From assembly GCA_017431035.1 (NCBI GenBank), contig JAFRLW010000032.1:1-62788 (forward strand): DNA of 62,788 nt, written 5' to 3'. This stretch comes from Clostridia bacterium. Lineage in GTDB: Bacteria; Bacillota; Clostridia; Oscillospirales; Acutalibacteraceae. The notes under the pieces are model-generated. The model had not been told where the DNA came from. It did no database searches and saw only the letters and a program-made list of their open reading frames with translations. Of this stretch, positions 7,485-16,742 are shown in pieces (position 1 is the stretch's first letter; every line of letters starts with the position of its first letter). Made by a program: the position numbers and the translations under genes.

Positions 7485-8981
7485 TTACTTGTGTAATTCT
7501 TTCAGCATATCGATAAGTTGCGCCGTGCAAAGTTCGGCTCCGCCTTTTGCGTAGTTTGTGATGCACACTTCGTAACATCCCGCGTCATAATATTGAGAGG
7601 TGGGGAGGTAGGAGTGATGATCGTCGGTGTAAGATAAGGTGATGGTGAATTTAAAGGGCGATTTCTCACGTATTTCCATACCCGACTGACAGAACATTTC
7701 GCAGGAGGCGGTTGTAAAACCTATATCTCCGATACAGAACGCGCTGACAGGCATTGTGTATGTCGGACCAAATCCTGCGCACCTGATGATTGCTCTAACC
7801 TGGTAAATACTGTGGATTTGGTATTTTTGAAGCAGACCTTGTATCAGCAGTTGGCTGTGAGTTTTGTTGTACTCGTTGTATATCTCTTTAGCGCCTGCCA
7901 AAAGATGGTCCTGGTCGTGGTTTGAAGCGGCGGTAAAGTTTTTTGTAACCGCTTTTATTTTGCCCGCTTCCATCTTGTCAAGTTTGTTGTACGCCGCCGT
8001 TACAAATGAGGCGAGTTTCTCACCGTATGCCCTGTATCCTTTTGAGTAATTGTCTTCTTCGCTGCTGAGCAACGATTTCTCATTCATGTTTCCGGCGCAG
8101 CCCTGATAGTAAGCCATATAACAATCGTTGTCTTTTTCAACAGTTGTTGTAAGAGGACCTATAACGTCGGAGGAAGCGTCTGTAAGCTGTGCGCCTCCGC
8201 TTAAATGCGGGTGACATTGCCAGTTGACAAGCAGAATGTCTTTGGCTTTGCTTCCGTCGCTCTTCTTCCTCGTAAATTTTATAAGACGCATTGTTTCATC
8301 AGGGGAGTCAATATGCCTTTCAAGAGGAGCCTGACTGAATATACCGTAGTTATCGCTCATCGCCGTACCGTCTGTACGCCAGTAATGACGGTCATAGTTC
8401 ATACCTTTTGTCTTTGTTTCTCCGGTATATATCTCGGCGGCTTTTCTGTCCGCCATAGCGATATCTATTGCCTCATGTATTCTTCTGAAGAGTTTGGCTT
8501 TATAGTTTAATACCGATCTTGTGTCCTGAGAAATACTCGGCGAAGAGTGGGTGTGAGTTGATGTCAGATGAACAAACTCAGGTTCAATGCCATATGTTTC
8601 TTTAGCGTATTTTCTCGCGTTCTCGGTGACGAATTCTTTAGTGGTAACAAGATCTTCTTCAAGCAATAACAGAGTCTGGTCGTCCTCGTCGGTTATGGCG
8701 ATACAGGAAACATACAACTCGTCAAGATATCCTGTTGACATACGGGTCAAACTGTCGCCGTATCCTTCAAGCGGAACGGAGTCTTCAGGTATTATTTCGG
8801 TTCTGCCGAAACCTACACGGAAGCCGGAGGAGGGAACCTTATCCCCGTCCGGCTTTGTTTCGCCGGTAATAAAGGTTCTTGAAACGGTTACCACCTTTTC
8901 ACTGCCGCAACCTGCAACGGATAGCAACATAGCAAGACAAATCAGAAGTGAAAAGATTTTTATTATATTTTTTGTTCTCAT
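7485..8981 (-). CDS. Neutral-ceramidase-like lipoprotein (cassette B)
   Basis: A 498-residue exported lipoprotein. The signal is MRTKNIIKIFSLLICLAMLL followed by the lipobox SVAGC, so it should be lipid-anchored on the outer face of the membrane. After a short linker the ceramidase-like domain begins at FRVGFGRTEIIPEDSVPLEG and contains HLTSTHTHSSPSIS, WQCHPHLSGG, YQGCAGNMNEKS and YDAGCYEV, matching the paralogues at 6082 and 15225. The His pairs are candidate Zn ligands. It starts 2 bases after the upstream giant repeat protein stops, and its ribosome binding site (GGAGAC) is inside the end of that gene, so the two are translationally linked. It is the last gene of the second cassette. The substrate is unknown. 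Confidence 0.75.
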   Translation of the reverse strand: MRTKNIIKIFSLLICLAMLLSVAGCGSEKVVTVSRTFITGETKPDGDKVPSSGFRVGFGRTEIIPEDSVPLEGYGDSLTRMSTGYLDELYVSCIAITDEDDQTLLLLEEDLVTTKEFVTENARKYAKETYGIEPEFVHLTSTHTHSSPSISQDTRSVLNYKAKLFRRIHEAIDIAMADRKAAEIYTGETKTKGMNYDRHYWRTDGTAMSDNYGIFSQAPLERHIDSPDETMRLIKFTRKKSDGSKAKDILLVNWQCHPHLSGGAQLTDASSDVIGPLTTTVEKDNDCYMAYYQGCAGNMNEKSLLSSEEDNYSKGYRAYGEKLASFVTAAYNKLDKMEAGKIKAVTKNFTAASNHDQDHLLAGAKEIYNEYNKTHSQLLIQGLLQKYQIHSIYQVRAIIRCAGFGPTYTMPVSAFCIGDIGFTTASCEMFCQSGMEIREKSPFKFTITLSYTDDHHSYLPTSQYYDAGCYEVCITNYAKGGAELCTAQLIDMLKELHK

Positions 8982-8983
8982 AT

Positions 8984-11900
8984 TTATTTTGTCTCCTTTA
9001 ACAGGTTGAGTGCAGGACTTAAAATTGAAAGATTAGCGTTCTTTTGTTCGTTGGCGGTTTTGATACTCATCATTTTACCCTTTGAACTTTCAAGGTAAAT
9101 CGCACCGTCTTTATAAACAACGCTGAAACCTGTCTTGGCGCTCTTTATATAACTCTCCGCGCCTTCTGCATAGTTGTCGGATACTTTACCGTCAGCGTCC
9201 GCGGTATCAACATTGAATTCGCTGCCTTCTGTCAGAACATCGGCAAAGTGGATATATGTTCCGTTAAGGTAAATATGCGTAGCGTCTCCGGTAATCTTTA
9301 TATTGCCCGACACTTCAATAATCGCGTTCTTGGCGCAGTAAATTCCGTCAGTGCCTTTGTCGGATTTTCCGGCAACTATTTCGGTATCGCAAAGGGTTAA
9401 CTTTCCTCCGCCGATAACGGTTATCGCGCCGCCGTTTCCGCCGATCTCACCGCCTACGATTTTAGCGCCGGAAATATTTGTTGTACCTCCGTTGCTTATG
9501 CTGATTACTCCTCCGTAAACATTGGCTGATTTATATGTAGGCGCTTTTAATGTTACATCGTAAACATTAAGCGTAGCGGTTTTGCTTACAAGTATTATCC
9601 GTCCGTTATCATTGCTTGTATAGTTATCTCCTTTGGCGGTGTTGTTGATTATACCGCCGCCTGCACAGTCGCAAAGAGTTAATACGGAGTTTTCGCCTGT
9701 TACACCAAAAGGTCTCCTTGCGGTACAGGAAATATTGTGTCCGTTAAGACAAATTGTAACATCCTGGTCTTTGCCTATACTTGTTTGAGCATTAGTAACA
9801 ACATCTTCAGTCAGATAGTAGTGACCGGAAGTCTTGGGCAGGGAAGTGGTCTCGGTCCATTCTGTGAATGTAACATCGCTGCCGCATTGTTTGCACAGAT
9901 GCGTATGACCTGTCACGACGGGCTCACCCGAATCTTCCTCAAGATAGAGCGCGCCGTCTTTAGCGTTTACCACATATCCCGATTTTCCGGACTGTATGTA
10001 GTTCTCTGCGCCCGATACATAGTTATCGGATACTTTGCCGTCGGCGCTTGATGTGTTGACAAGCATTCCGCTTCCGTCTGTAAGAGCGCCGTCAAAGTGG
10101 ATAAGCGCACCGTTGAGGTAAACCTGATTGGTCTCATTGTCAATCTTAACCTTTCCACTTACATTTACCTTCGCGCCGGAACCAGCGTATATCGCGTCGC
10201 CGTTGACATCAGCCTTGCCCGATACAATATTGACATTTTTAAGGTTCAAGGTTGCGCTTGTGCTTACGAATATCGCGCCGCCCTTACCGCCGTCATTTGA
10301 CTCGGTGTTATGGCCGATAGGTCCGCCGATAACCGTTGCATCCTCAATATTGCAGGTGCCGTTTTTGTTTATACCTATCGTTCCGCCGTTTACGCCCGAC
10401 TTAAACTCGGGTGATTTAACGGTGATATCAAATATATTAAGTGTTGTGTTCGCGCTTACAAGGATAATTCTGCCGTGACCGTCCTTGGCGTAAACATCGG
10501 TTTTAACGCTGTTTGATACAGTGCCGGACTCTTTGCAGTCCATAAGCGTAAGTTTGGCTCCGGTGCCGTTAAGCAGATATACACGCCTTGCGGTGGATGT
10601 AATGTCGTGTCCGTTAAGGCAGATAACAACATCCTTGCCGGCGCCCACGGTCTTCTGACCGTTTACTGTTACATCGTCAGTTAAATAGTAGTGACCCGAA
10701 TCTGTCGGCAGAGTCTCGGTTGAAGTCCATGCCGTCCAGGTAACGCTCTCGCCGCACTCCTTGCAGGTGTGCGCCTCGTGAGCGGGAGTCGGGGGAGGAG
10801 CGGACTCGTCTATAAGATAGAGTGCGCCGCTATTAACCTTAACTGTAAGATTTTCATCCGCGCTTTTGATAATGTTTTCAGCGCCCGCAACATAGTTCTC
10901 GGAAATCTGTCCTTCAATATGTGTAGTGGTAACGGTAAATCCGTTTCCTGCAAGCTCGCCGTCAAACTTCATAAGCGAGCCGTCAAGGTAAACCTGAGAT
11001 TTTCCGTCTTCTATGTTCACATTGCCCGAAAGGGTAATCTTGGCGCTTCCTGAGGCGTAAATGGCGTCGCCCTTGTCTGCTGTACCTGATACGATATCAA
11101 CATCGCAAAGCGACAGTTTGGCGTTGGGTCCCAAGTAGATTGCGCCACCGTTCTTTCCGACTTTGTCGCCCTTAATGTAGCAGTCTTTCAGGTTGATGGT
11201 ACCGTTACTGCTTACGGACAATACGCCGCCGTTTATATCGGAGGAGTATTTGGGCGATATAATCTGAACATTGTAAGCGTTGAGCGTTCCGCCCGAACCG
11301 ACAAGGATAATTCTTCCCTGACCGTCAGTACCGTAGGTGTTTGTTGTGGTGCTGTTATAAATCTTGCCGCCGCCTACACAGTCGCAAAGGGTCAGTCTCG
11401 CGTCCGCGCCGTTTACGAGGTAAACTCGTCTTGCGGTGGACTTGATTTTGTGACCGTTGAGGCAGAGGACAACATCTTCGCCCGCGGCTACGGTTTTCTG
11501 ACCGCTTACGGTTACATCGTAGCACAGATAATAGTGACCCGATGTTGTCGGAACGGAAGAGGAGTCAAGCCAGGGCTGCCATTCAACGCTGTTTCCGCAG
11601 TCAACACAAGCATGGTTTTCATTGTGTGCAGGAGCGGCAACCTTGAAGCATACGGCGTCTCCCTGTTTAACAATCTTGCCGTTATCTCTCTGGTTCTCAA
11701 AGTACTTCTCGGCGTCTGTATAGTAGTTTGAAGTTATCTTGACTATATTGTCGCCGCAGGCGATACCGATATGGCTGCCTGAAGTGAGAGGACCGCCGAG
11801 AGTTATCTGTCCGTCTTTGTTGATATAAACCTGTTTGCTTCCTCCGGTTATGTTAACTTTGCCTTCAATCGTGAAGGTTGCGTCAGAGCCGATATAAAGC

Positions 11901-13432
11901 GCGTCTCCGTTGCCGTCCGCTTTTCCGGAAGTTATGTTTGTGTTTTTCAGCGAGAGTGAACCGTAAGCGTTGACAGCGCCGCCGTTTTTACCTACCGGTC
12001 CGCCGATTATCGTACTGTCTTCAATATTCGCGGTACCGCCTTTGTTAACATTGATAGCGCCGCCGCTGATAAGAGGTGACTTGTATGACGGCGACTCAAT
12101 AGTAACACCAAAGAGGTTGAGCGTTGCATTTGCGCCTACAACGATTATTCTGCCGTTGTAACTGTCGCTGTTGTAAACATCTTTAGTAGTAGAGTTAAAG
12201 AGTTTACCTTTGTTCTTGCAGTCCATAACGGTGAGTTTTGAATTAGCGCCTGAAACTGCATATATTCTTCTCGCGGTTGATTTTATGTTGTGACCGTTAA
12301 GGCAGATTACGATATCTTTATCCGCCGCAATTGTTATCTGAGCGTTTACGGATATATCGCCGCAGAGATAGTAGTGTCCGCTTTCCGTGGGTAATTCGTT
12401 CGGGTTGGTAAGCGGAGTCCAGGTAACGCCTTCGTCGCACTCTTTGCAGGTGTGGCTGTCATGCGCTTCGGTCGGATTTATCTTTGACATAAATATCGCG
12501 CCCGAAACGGTTACAACACGGTCGGGAGTATCGCTTGTAAAGTATTTTTCACAACCGCTGCCGTTGATATAGTTTGTGGTAACTTTACCTGTGGCGGATA
12601 TGGTCGTTACGCCTATATGGCTTCCTTCGGTAAGCGGCTCTTTTTCATCAAGCGTAACCGAAGATGAGGAGAGATAGAGGTTGTTGTTTGAACCGTCTAT
12701 TACTACTTTACCGCCAATGGTGAGTTTTGACTTGGAGGTCAGATAAATCGCGTCACCCTTGCCGCCGCCGGCTTTGCCCGATTTAACAGTGGAGTCGTAA
12801 ATGCTTACAATACCGTTAGAGGAGAATATCGCGCCGCCGTTCTTTCCGACATTTCCGCCGATTATTTTGGCGTTTCTTACAGAGAGCTTCAAATTATCGG
12901 CAACATATATTACGCCGCCGTTGCCGGGTATTTCCTGCTCGGGCGCTTCGTATGTACCACCGTTAATACTGATATTTCCTCTGCGGGCGTAGAGTATTCC
13001 GCCGAATATGCCGTCCAGGTTGCCCTGGTATTTGGAGTACATTTTACCTGTGCCTACGCAGTCGTGGATATGGAGGCTTGAGCCGTCATAGAAGGTTGAA
13101 TACAACCTTGTGCCTGCCGCACGTACGGAGTAGCCGTTGAGGCAGAGTACAACATTTTGATTTTCACCGACATTTGCCTGAGGAGCAACAACGTTTCCGC
13201 ATAGGTAATAATGACCTGATTTAGTCGGCAGGGAAGTGGCACTGGTCCACGGTTGCCAGTTTATATTGCTGCCGCAGTCGGAGCAGTTGTGAGTTCCTCT
13301 GTGTGCGGTGACTGCATTGCTGTAGTTTCTGCTTATTACATATATATATTTAGCATTACCTTTATAATCCGCCCAGCACTGTATTACATCGCCTACGCGA
13401 AGCGAGGTTTCTTCGCCCCAGGTGGTCTTCAT
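8984..13432 (-). CDS. C-terminal portion of giant repeat protein B (after frameshift)
   Basis: This frame encodes 1482 residues made of five tandem ~280-residue units. Each unit opens with an H.C..C(G/D) motif (HNCSDCG, HTCKECD, HACVDCG, HTCKECG, HLCKQCG) and W..W, then GHYYL, LCLNG, a CDC- or HDC-type Cys pair, and beta-helix rungs such as GGAI and DAIY. It closes with a stretch like DGKVSDNY..GAE. The nominal ATG at 13432 has no ribosome binding site. Its first residues (GEETSLRVGDVIQ) align with the middle of giant A (GEETTLRVGDRIQ), so this is the downstream part of a longer gene and is not independent. It ends with a tail LSILSPALNLLKETK similar in pattern to that of giant A. The location is probably extracellular, if made as one protein with 13362-14966. 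Confidence 0.8.
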   Translation of the reverse strand: MKTTWGEETSLRVGDVIQCWADYKGNAKYIYVISRNYSNAVTAHRGTHNCSDCGSNINWQPWTSATSLPTKSGHYYLCGNVVAPQANVGENQNVVLCLNGYSVRAAGTRLYSTFYDGSSLHIHDCVGTGKMYSKYQGNLDGIFGGILYARRGNISINGGTYEAPEQEIPGNGGVIYVADNLKLSVRNAKIIGGNVGKNGGAIFSSNGIVSIYDSTVKSGKAGGGKGDAIYLTSKSKLTIGGKVVIDGSNNNLYLSSSSVTLDEKEPLTEGSHIGVTTISATGKVTTNYINGSGCEKYFTSDTPDRVVTVSGAIFMSKINPTEAHDSHTCKECDEGVTWTPLTNPNELPTESGHYYLCGDISVNAQITIAADKDIVICLNGHNIKSTARRIYAVSGANSKLTVMDCKNKGKLFNSTTKDVYNSDSYNGRIIVVGANATLNLFGVTIESPSYKSPLISGGAINVNKGGTANIEDSTIIGGPVGKNGGAVNAYGSLSLKNTNITSGKADGNGDALYIGSDATFTIEGKVNITGGSKQVYINKDGQITLGGPLTSGSHIGIACGDNIVKITSNYYTDAEKYFENQRDNGKIVKQGDAVCFKVAAPAHNENHACVDCGNSVEWQPWLDSSSVPTTSGHYYLCYDVTVSGQKTVAAGEDVVLCLNGHKIKSTARRVYLVNGADARLTLCDCVGGGKIYNSTTTNTYGTDGQGRIILVGSGGTLNAYNVQIISPKYSSDINGGVLSVSSNGTINLKDCYIKGDKVGKNGGAIYLGPNAKLSLCDVDIVSGTADKGDAIYASGSAKITLSGNVNIEDGKSQVYLDGSLMKFDGELAGNGFTVTTTHIEGQISENYVAGAENIIKSADENLTVKVNSGALYLIDESAPPPTPAHEAHTCKECGESVTWTAWTSTETLPTDSGHYYLTDDVTVNGQKTVGAGKDVVICLNGHDITSTARRVYLLNGTGAKLTLMDCKESGTVSNSVKTDVYAKDGHGRIILVSANTTLNIFDITVKSPEFKSGVNGGTIGINKNGTCNIEDATVIGGPIGHNTESNDGGKGGAIFVSTSATLNLKNVNIVSGKADVNGDAIYAGSGAKVNVSGKVKIDNETNQVYLNGALIHFDGALTDGSGMLVNTSSADGKVSDNYVSGAENYIQSGKSGYVVNAKDGALYLEEDSGEPVVTGHTHLCKQCGSDVTFTEWTETTSLPKTSGHYYLTEDVVTNAQTSIGKDQDVTICLNGHNISCTARRPFGVTGENSVLTLCDCAGGGIINNTAKGDNYTSNDNGRIILVSKTATLNVYDVTLKAPTYKSANVYGGVISISNGGTTNISGAKIVGGEIGGNGGAITVIGGGKLTLCDTEIVAGKSDKGTDGIYCAKNAIIEVSGNIKITGDATHIYLNGTYIHFADVLTEGSEFNVDTADADGKVSDNYAEGAESYIKSAKTGFSVVYKDGAIYLESSKGKMMSIKTANEQKNANLSILSPALNLLKETK
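9030..13300 (-). repeat. Five tandem ~840-bp coding repeats (CxxC beta-helix units)
   Basis: The H.C..C motifs are encoded near 13290, 12455, 11613, 10773 and 9903, so the period is about 835-870 bp (about 280 residues). The units are clearly homologous but diverged at DNA level, more so than the last three units of giant A. Confidence 0.85.
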
Positions 13433-14966
13433 ACATTTCGCTTACATTATATATCTTGCAATCATCGGCAAGAGTAACATCGGATTCGCTTCCCGCGTAG
13501 GAGCCGCTTGTCTTTAATGCGTGGAATGTATTGGGACCTGTCAGACTTGTGATAGTGTACCAGCTGGCTACCGAGCGGTAGTTAATGCCCGAAGCGCTTT
13601 CACAGCCGACTATAAAGTCACCGTTTATTACAAGGGTCATAGTTCTAGCGGGAACAGAGTCTATTTTATCGGCAAGTTCTTTGCTTGCAACTTTATAATC
13701 GTAAACCTTGCCGTCTTTCGCCATTATGAAGTGGTAATAACCGTCAGCCTTGCGCTTGCGGTTGCTTTGAAGCGTAACCGTATTCCAGGAGCGGTATACG
13801 TTCCACCATATCTCGCCGCCTTTGTAGCGGTTAACAACATAAAGGAGTATGGCTTTTGATGTGGAATCACTGTAAGCCTGAATGGTGTCGCCTACCTGAA
13901 CCTCGTCTGCTTCGCCCTGAAGAACTTTGTAGTTCTTACTTACATTATATATTTCGCAGTCGGCAGAAAGAGAAATTTCTCTGTCCTGGTTACTGTCATT
14001 GGCGCCTTGTACATATTTGTGCAAAGAAAGATTGCTTTCATTGATTTCGTCAACAGAGAACCAACTCGCAATACTTTTTCCGCCCGTGCATTTTGATACG
14101 GAAATGTGCTCAATAGCGTATCCGTCATCATCAAAGTCAAATCCGCAGCAAAGGGTTGAGTCGATTTTGTTTACAACCGACTTATCTTTGCATTTTATTT
14201 CTACCTGTTCTCCGCCGCAAGCGGTCAGAATATGATAAACGCCGTCGGCATCGGGTGTGCGCTTTGTAACGCCGTAGGCTTTATCATACTGTCTTTCGAG
14301 GTTCCAATAAACTTTGAGGTTTGCGCTTCGTTTAGTTATGTAAAGACCGTATACTTCGTCGCCTTTCATAATAACGGAAACCTGGTCTTTTTCTTCGATA
14401 GATTCAAACTTAACAGGCATACCTGCATCAAGCATAGCCTGAGTGGAAACGTCGATAACAGGCGTTGTAGATTTAATCTTAATTTTAACGTCTTTACCAC
14501 CGAGAGTAGCGGAGGAATTGGCTACTATCTCAAACTTTTTGGTATCAATGCTTTTAACGTATACACGTCTATATAGGAAATATGCGCCCATTTCTTCAAG
14601 CGGGATAATGTCGGTTATGCTGCGTGTCTTTTCGTCAATAACAAGACCCATAGCGTCATTATCATCAATTTTGTTTACAACAGTCGCTTTTTTTGTTCTA
14701 CGCTCGGTAGGTCTGCCGTCAACGCTGAACAGTATGTGATAAAAACCGTCCTCAAGATTTATCTGACGGGAAGAAACGCCACCCTCTCCCTGATCGAAAT
14801 AGTTTAGACGATTTATATTCCAATAAATCTTGTCGCTCCTTTCAAGAGCAGAGGTGTCCTCGGTTTCACGAGTTACAAAAAACACTGTGAGCCCGACTGC
14901 CGCAACAAGAACAACAGCCACTGCGGCTATTATAATTGTCAGCAATTTTTTAGATAATTTTTTCAT
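13362..14966 (-). CDS. N-terminal portion of giant repeat protein B, membrane-anchored
   Basis: This 534-residue frame starts at ATG 14966 behind a strong site (GGAGGAAC). Residues about 8-32 form a single hydrophobic anchor (LLTIIIAAVAVVLVAAVGLTVFF) without a cleavage motif, so the rest should be outside the cell. Three repeats of ~150-170 residues follow, each opening (I/V)(Y/W)WN (IYWNINRLN, VYWNLERQY, IWWNVYRSW) and holding a DG.YH.... segment, then NKID or ..KIDS, then (A)D/SCEIYNVS. The last ~17 residues (RRNLASRRRCNTVLGGL) are out-of-frame product. The domain resembles nothing I can name. It is the first gene after the terminator at 15171-15200 and is followed by the C-terminal frame and the lipoprotein at 7485. 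Confidence 0.8.
   Translation of the reverse strand: MKKLSKKLLTIIIAAVAVVLVAAVGLTVFFVTRETEDTSALERSDKIYWNINRLNYFDQGEGGVSSRQINLEDGFYHILFSVDGRPTERRTKKATVVNKIDDNDAMGLVIDEKTRSITDIIPLEEMGAYFLYRRVYVKSIDTKKFEIVANSSATLGGKDVKIKIKSTTPVIDVSTQAMLDAGMPVKFESIEEKDQVSVIMKGDEVYGLYITKRSANLKVYWNLERQYDKAYGVTKRTPDADGVYHILTACGGEQVEIKCKDKSVVNKIDSTLCCGFDFDDDGYAIEHISVSKCTGGKSIASWFSVDEINESNLSLHKYVQGANDSNQDREISLSADCEIYNVSKNYKVLQGEADEVQVGDTIQAYSDSTSKAILLYVVNRYKGGEIWWNVYRSWNTVTLQSNRKRKADGYYHFIMAKDGKVYDYKVASKELADKIDSVPARTMTLVINGDFIVGCESASGINYRSVASWYTITSLTGPNTFHALKTSGSYAGSESDVTLADDCKIYNVSEMYEDHLGRRNLASRRRCNTVLGGL
13416..13419 (-). other. Single-base frameshift site (run of four G)
   Basis: On the - strand the sequence reads CACCTGGGGCGAAGAAACC. 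One G fewer restores a frame that aligns with the paralogue. The upstream frame otherwise continues only about 17 codons before stopping at 13362. Confidence 0.8.
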
Positions 14967-15170
14967 ACAAAGTTCCTCCGTTTGAAGTAAAAAGACGTAT
15001 ATATTAAGTGCAACGTTGAAATTGCAAAAAATAACGTAAATATATCAAAATATCATTTATACCTATATCTTACAACATTTTATTAAAAAAATCAACACAA
15101 ATATTTCGAAATCTTATCGCTTTTTTAATAAATCTTAACATTTACTCCAAAGATCGGAAAAAATGTAAAA
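14967..15170 (-). promoter_or_regulatory. Promoter region of cassette B
   Basis: This AT-rich, gene-free stretch lies between the cassette A terminator and the start of giant B. Two weak - strand sigma-A candidates were seen: TTGTAA with TATTTT at 17-base spacing, and TTGCAA with an AT-rich -10 nearer the gene. The terminator upstream implies that a promoter must be here, but I cannot choose between them. Confidence 0.4.
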
Positions 15171-15200
15171 AAACGGACAAATCAAACGATTTGTCCGTTT
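15171..15200 (-). terminator. Terminator ending the dgoD-giant A operon
   Basis: A 13-bp perfect stem (AAACGGACAAATC 15171-15183, GATTTGTCCGTTT 15188-15200) with a 4-base loop. Read on the - strand it is followed by TTTTACATTTTTTC, 25 bases after the lipoprotein stop. Confidence 0.88.
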
Positions 15201-15224
15201 TTGTTGTCTGTTAAGGCCTATAAA

Positions 15225-16742
15225 TCATTTAGAAGATTTAAGCTCCTTAAGCATTTCTATAAGGAAGTCGGCGCATTGTTCGCCTACGCCTTTATTGAAC
15301 GGAGAGTTGCATACTTCGTAGCAACCGTAATCATAGGCGTCGGCATACGGTAAATAGCCCTGTGTGCTTTGGTCGGTATATCCTTGAGTAAAGGTGAGTT
15401 TATAGGGTGATCCTTTTCTTATTCTCTCACCAAGCACATCAAAGAACTCTACACCTGCCGAAGTCCAACCGATTTCACCTATTTGATAAGCATTTACAAG
15501 GAACTTCTTGGTTTTATCGGTTGTGTAATATTTGATTATACAACTTGCCTGTGCATTACAGCCGGGCATATTATACTGACGGCAAAGATCAAGTATAGCG
15601 CTTCTTTGCTTGCCTGAATTGTTATACTCCTGCATAACTTCAACTGCTTTATCATACATTCCGTCAAAGGTGTGGTTTACTTCACCCTCAAACTCTTTGG
15701 TTTCACTCTTAATTCCGGCTTCGGTGCTGTATTTTTCAAGTTTGTCATATATTTTAAGCGCCGTATCGGCAAGAAGTTTTCCGTATTCACGGTAATCTTC
15801 CGTTTTGTTGTTTTCGGGGAAATAAGTATCCTTTTCGTTGAGGTTTCCGGCACAACCTTGGAAGAAGGTCATATAACAATCTCTTTCTTTTTCAAGAGAG
15901 GTTCTAAACGCACCGGAAAAGTCAGCCGCAAGATCGGTTTTGTCCGATCCGCCGGTCATATGGTTATGCGCTTGCCAGTTAACAAGAACAACGTCTTTAA
16001 CCTTTTCGCCGTCGCTGTTTTTACGGGTGAACTTTATGATACGCATTGTTTCATCAGGGTCTTTAACGTGACTGACAACAGGAGAGGAGTAAATATATCC
16101 CCAGTTATCTCCGGCGGTTGTTCCGTCGGCACGATAATAGTTACGAACAAAGTTCAGTCCGTCGGTCTTGGTTTCTCCTGCGTACATCTCGGCGGCTTTT
16201 CTGTCCGCCATAGCCATATCTATAGCTTCGTGCGCACGTTGATAAACTTTAACAGAGTGGTCTTGTACCGATTTTACCGAACTTGCAAGACCTAAGTCAC
16301 CGGAAGAGTGGGTGTGAGTTCCGCTAAGGTGAACGTAGTTTTCATCAATGCCGTATTTATTCTTGGCATACTGCCTGAATTCTTTGAGGTAATCGTCTTT
16401 ACATTGAGTAAAGTCCCAACTCATAAGAAGCATTGTTTTGTCGCTATCGTCGGTTATTGCTATACAAGAGAAAAATATCTTGTTGAGATAACCTGTGGAG
16501 AAACGCTGCATAGCGTTACCGTAACTTCCGAGCGGAATAGAATCATCAGGCATTATGTCTGTTCTTCCGTAACCTACACGGAAACCGGAAGAGGGGACGT
16601 CGTCCCCGTCAATTTCCGATTCTCCTTCTAATAGTTTTCTTGTCGGCGTTGATATAGCATCATTGCTGCCGCATCCGGCAACGGCTAAAAGCATAGCAAC
16701 GCAAAGAATTAAGGCAAATATTCTTTTAATACTCTTGTTCAT
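15225..16742 (-). CDS. Neutral-ceramidase-like lipoprotein (cassette A)
   Basis: A 505-residue lipoprotein. The N-terminus has a hydrophobic signal (IFALILCVAMLLAVAGC) with the lipobox Cys near residue 24. The catalytic-type domain carries HLSGTHTHSSGDLG, VNWQAHNHMTGG, FQGCAGNLNEKD and YDYGCYEV, in the same order as the paralogues at 7485 and 6082. The THTH and HNH histidines are candidate Zn ligands, by analogy with neutral ceramidase. Its ATG overlaps the stop codon of giant A by one base (TAATG), a sign of coupled translation. It is about 150 residues shorter than true neutral ceramidases. It may cleave an N-acyl or related bond in an extracellular lipid or glycan, but no substrate can be assigned. 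Confidence 0.75.
   Translation of the reverse strand: MNKSIKRIFALILCVAMLLAVAGCGSNDAISTPTRKLLEGESEIDGDDVPSSGFRVGYGRTDIMPDDSIPLGSYGNAMQRFSTGYLNKIFFSCIAITDDSDKTMLLMSWDFTQCKDDYLKEFRQYAKNKYGIDENYVHLSGTHTHSSGDLGLASSVKSVQDHSVKVYQRAHEAIDMAMADRKAAEMYAGETKTDGLNFVRNYYRADGTTAGDNWGYIYSSPVVSHVKDPDETMRIIKFTRKNSDGEKVKDVVLVNWQAHNHMTGGSDKTDLAADFSGAFRTSLEKERDCYMTFFQGCAGNLNEKDTYFPENNKTEDYREYGKLLADTALKIYDKLEKYSTEAGIKSETKEFEGEVNHTFDGMYDKAVEVMQEYNNSGKQRSAILDLCRQYNMPGCNAQASCIIKYYTTDKTKKFLVNAYQIGEIGWTSAGVEFFDVLGERIRKGSPYKLTFTQGYTDQSTQGYLPYADAYDYGCYEVCNSPFNKGVGEQCADFLIEMLKELKSSK

Larger units (their letters stand above)
8984..14966 (-). pseudogene. Frameshifted full-length gene for giant repeat protein B
   Basis: Joining 13362-14966 and 8984-13432 by removing one base gives a single frame of 1993 residues. 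Its domain order matches giant A at 16742-23524: membrane anchor, three ~170-residue repeats, then CxxC beta-helix units (five here, six there). The break is at GGGG (- strand; CCCC at 13416-13419 on +). With three G the reading is DHLGEETSLRVGD, matching DHIGEETTLRVGD in giant A. It could be a true pseudogene, a phase-variable gene or a sequencing error. The rest of both frames is intact, which suggests the break is recent or artefactual. Confidence 0.75.
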
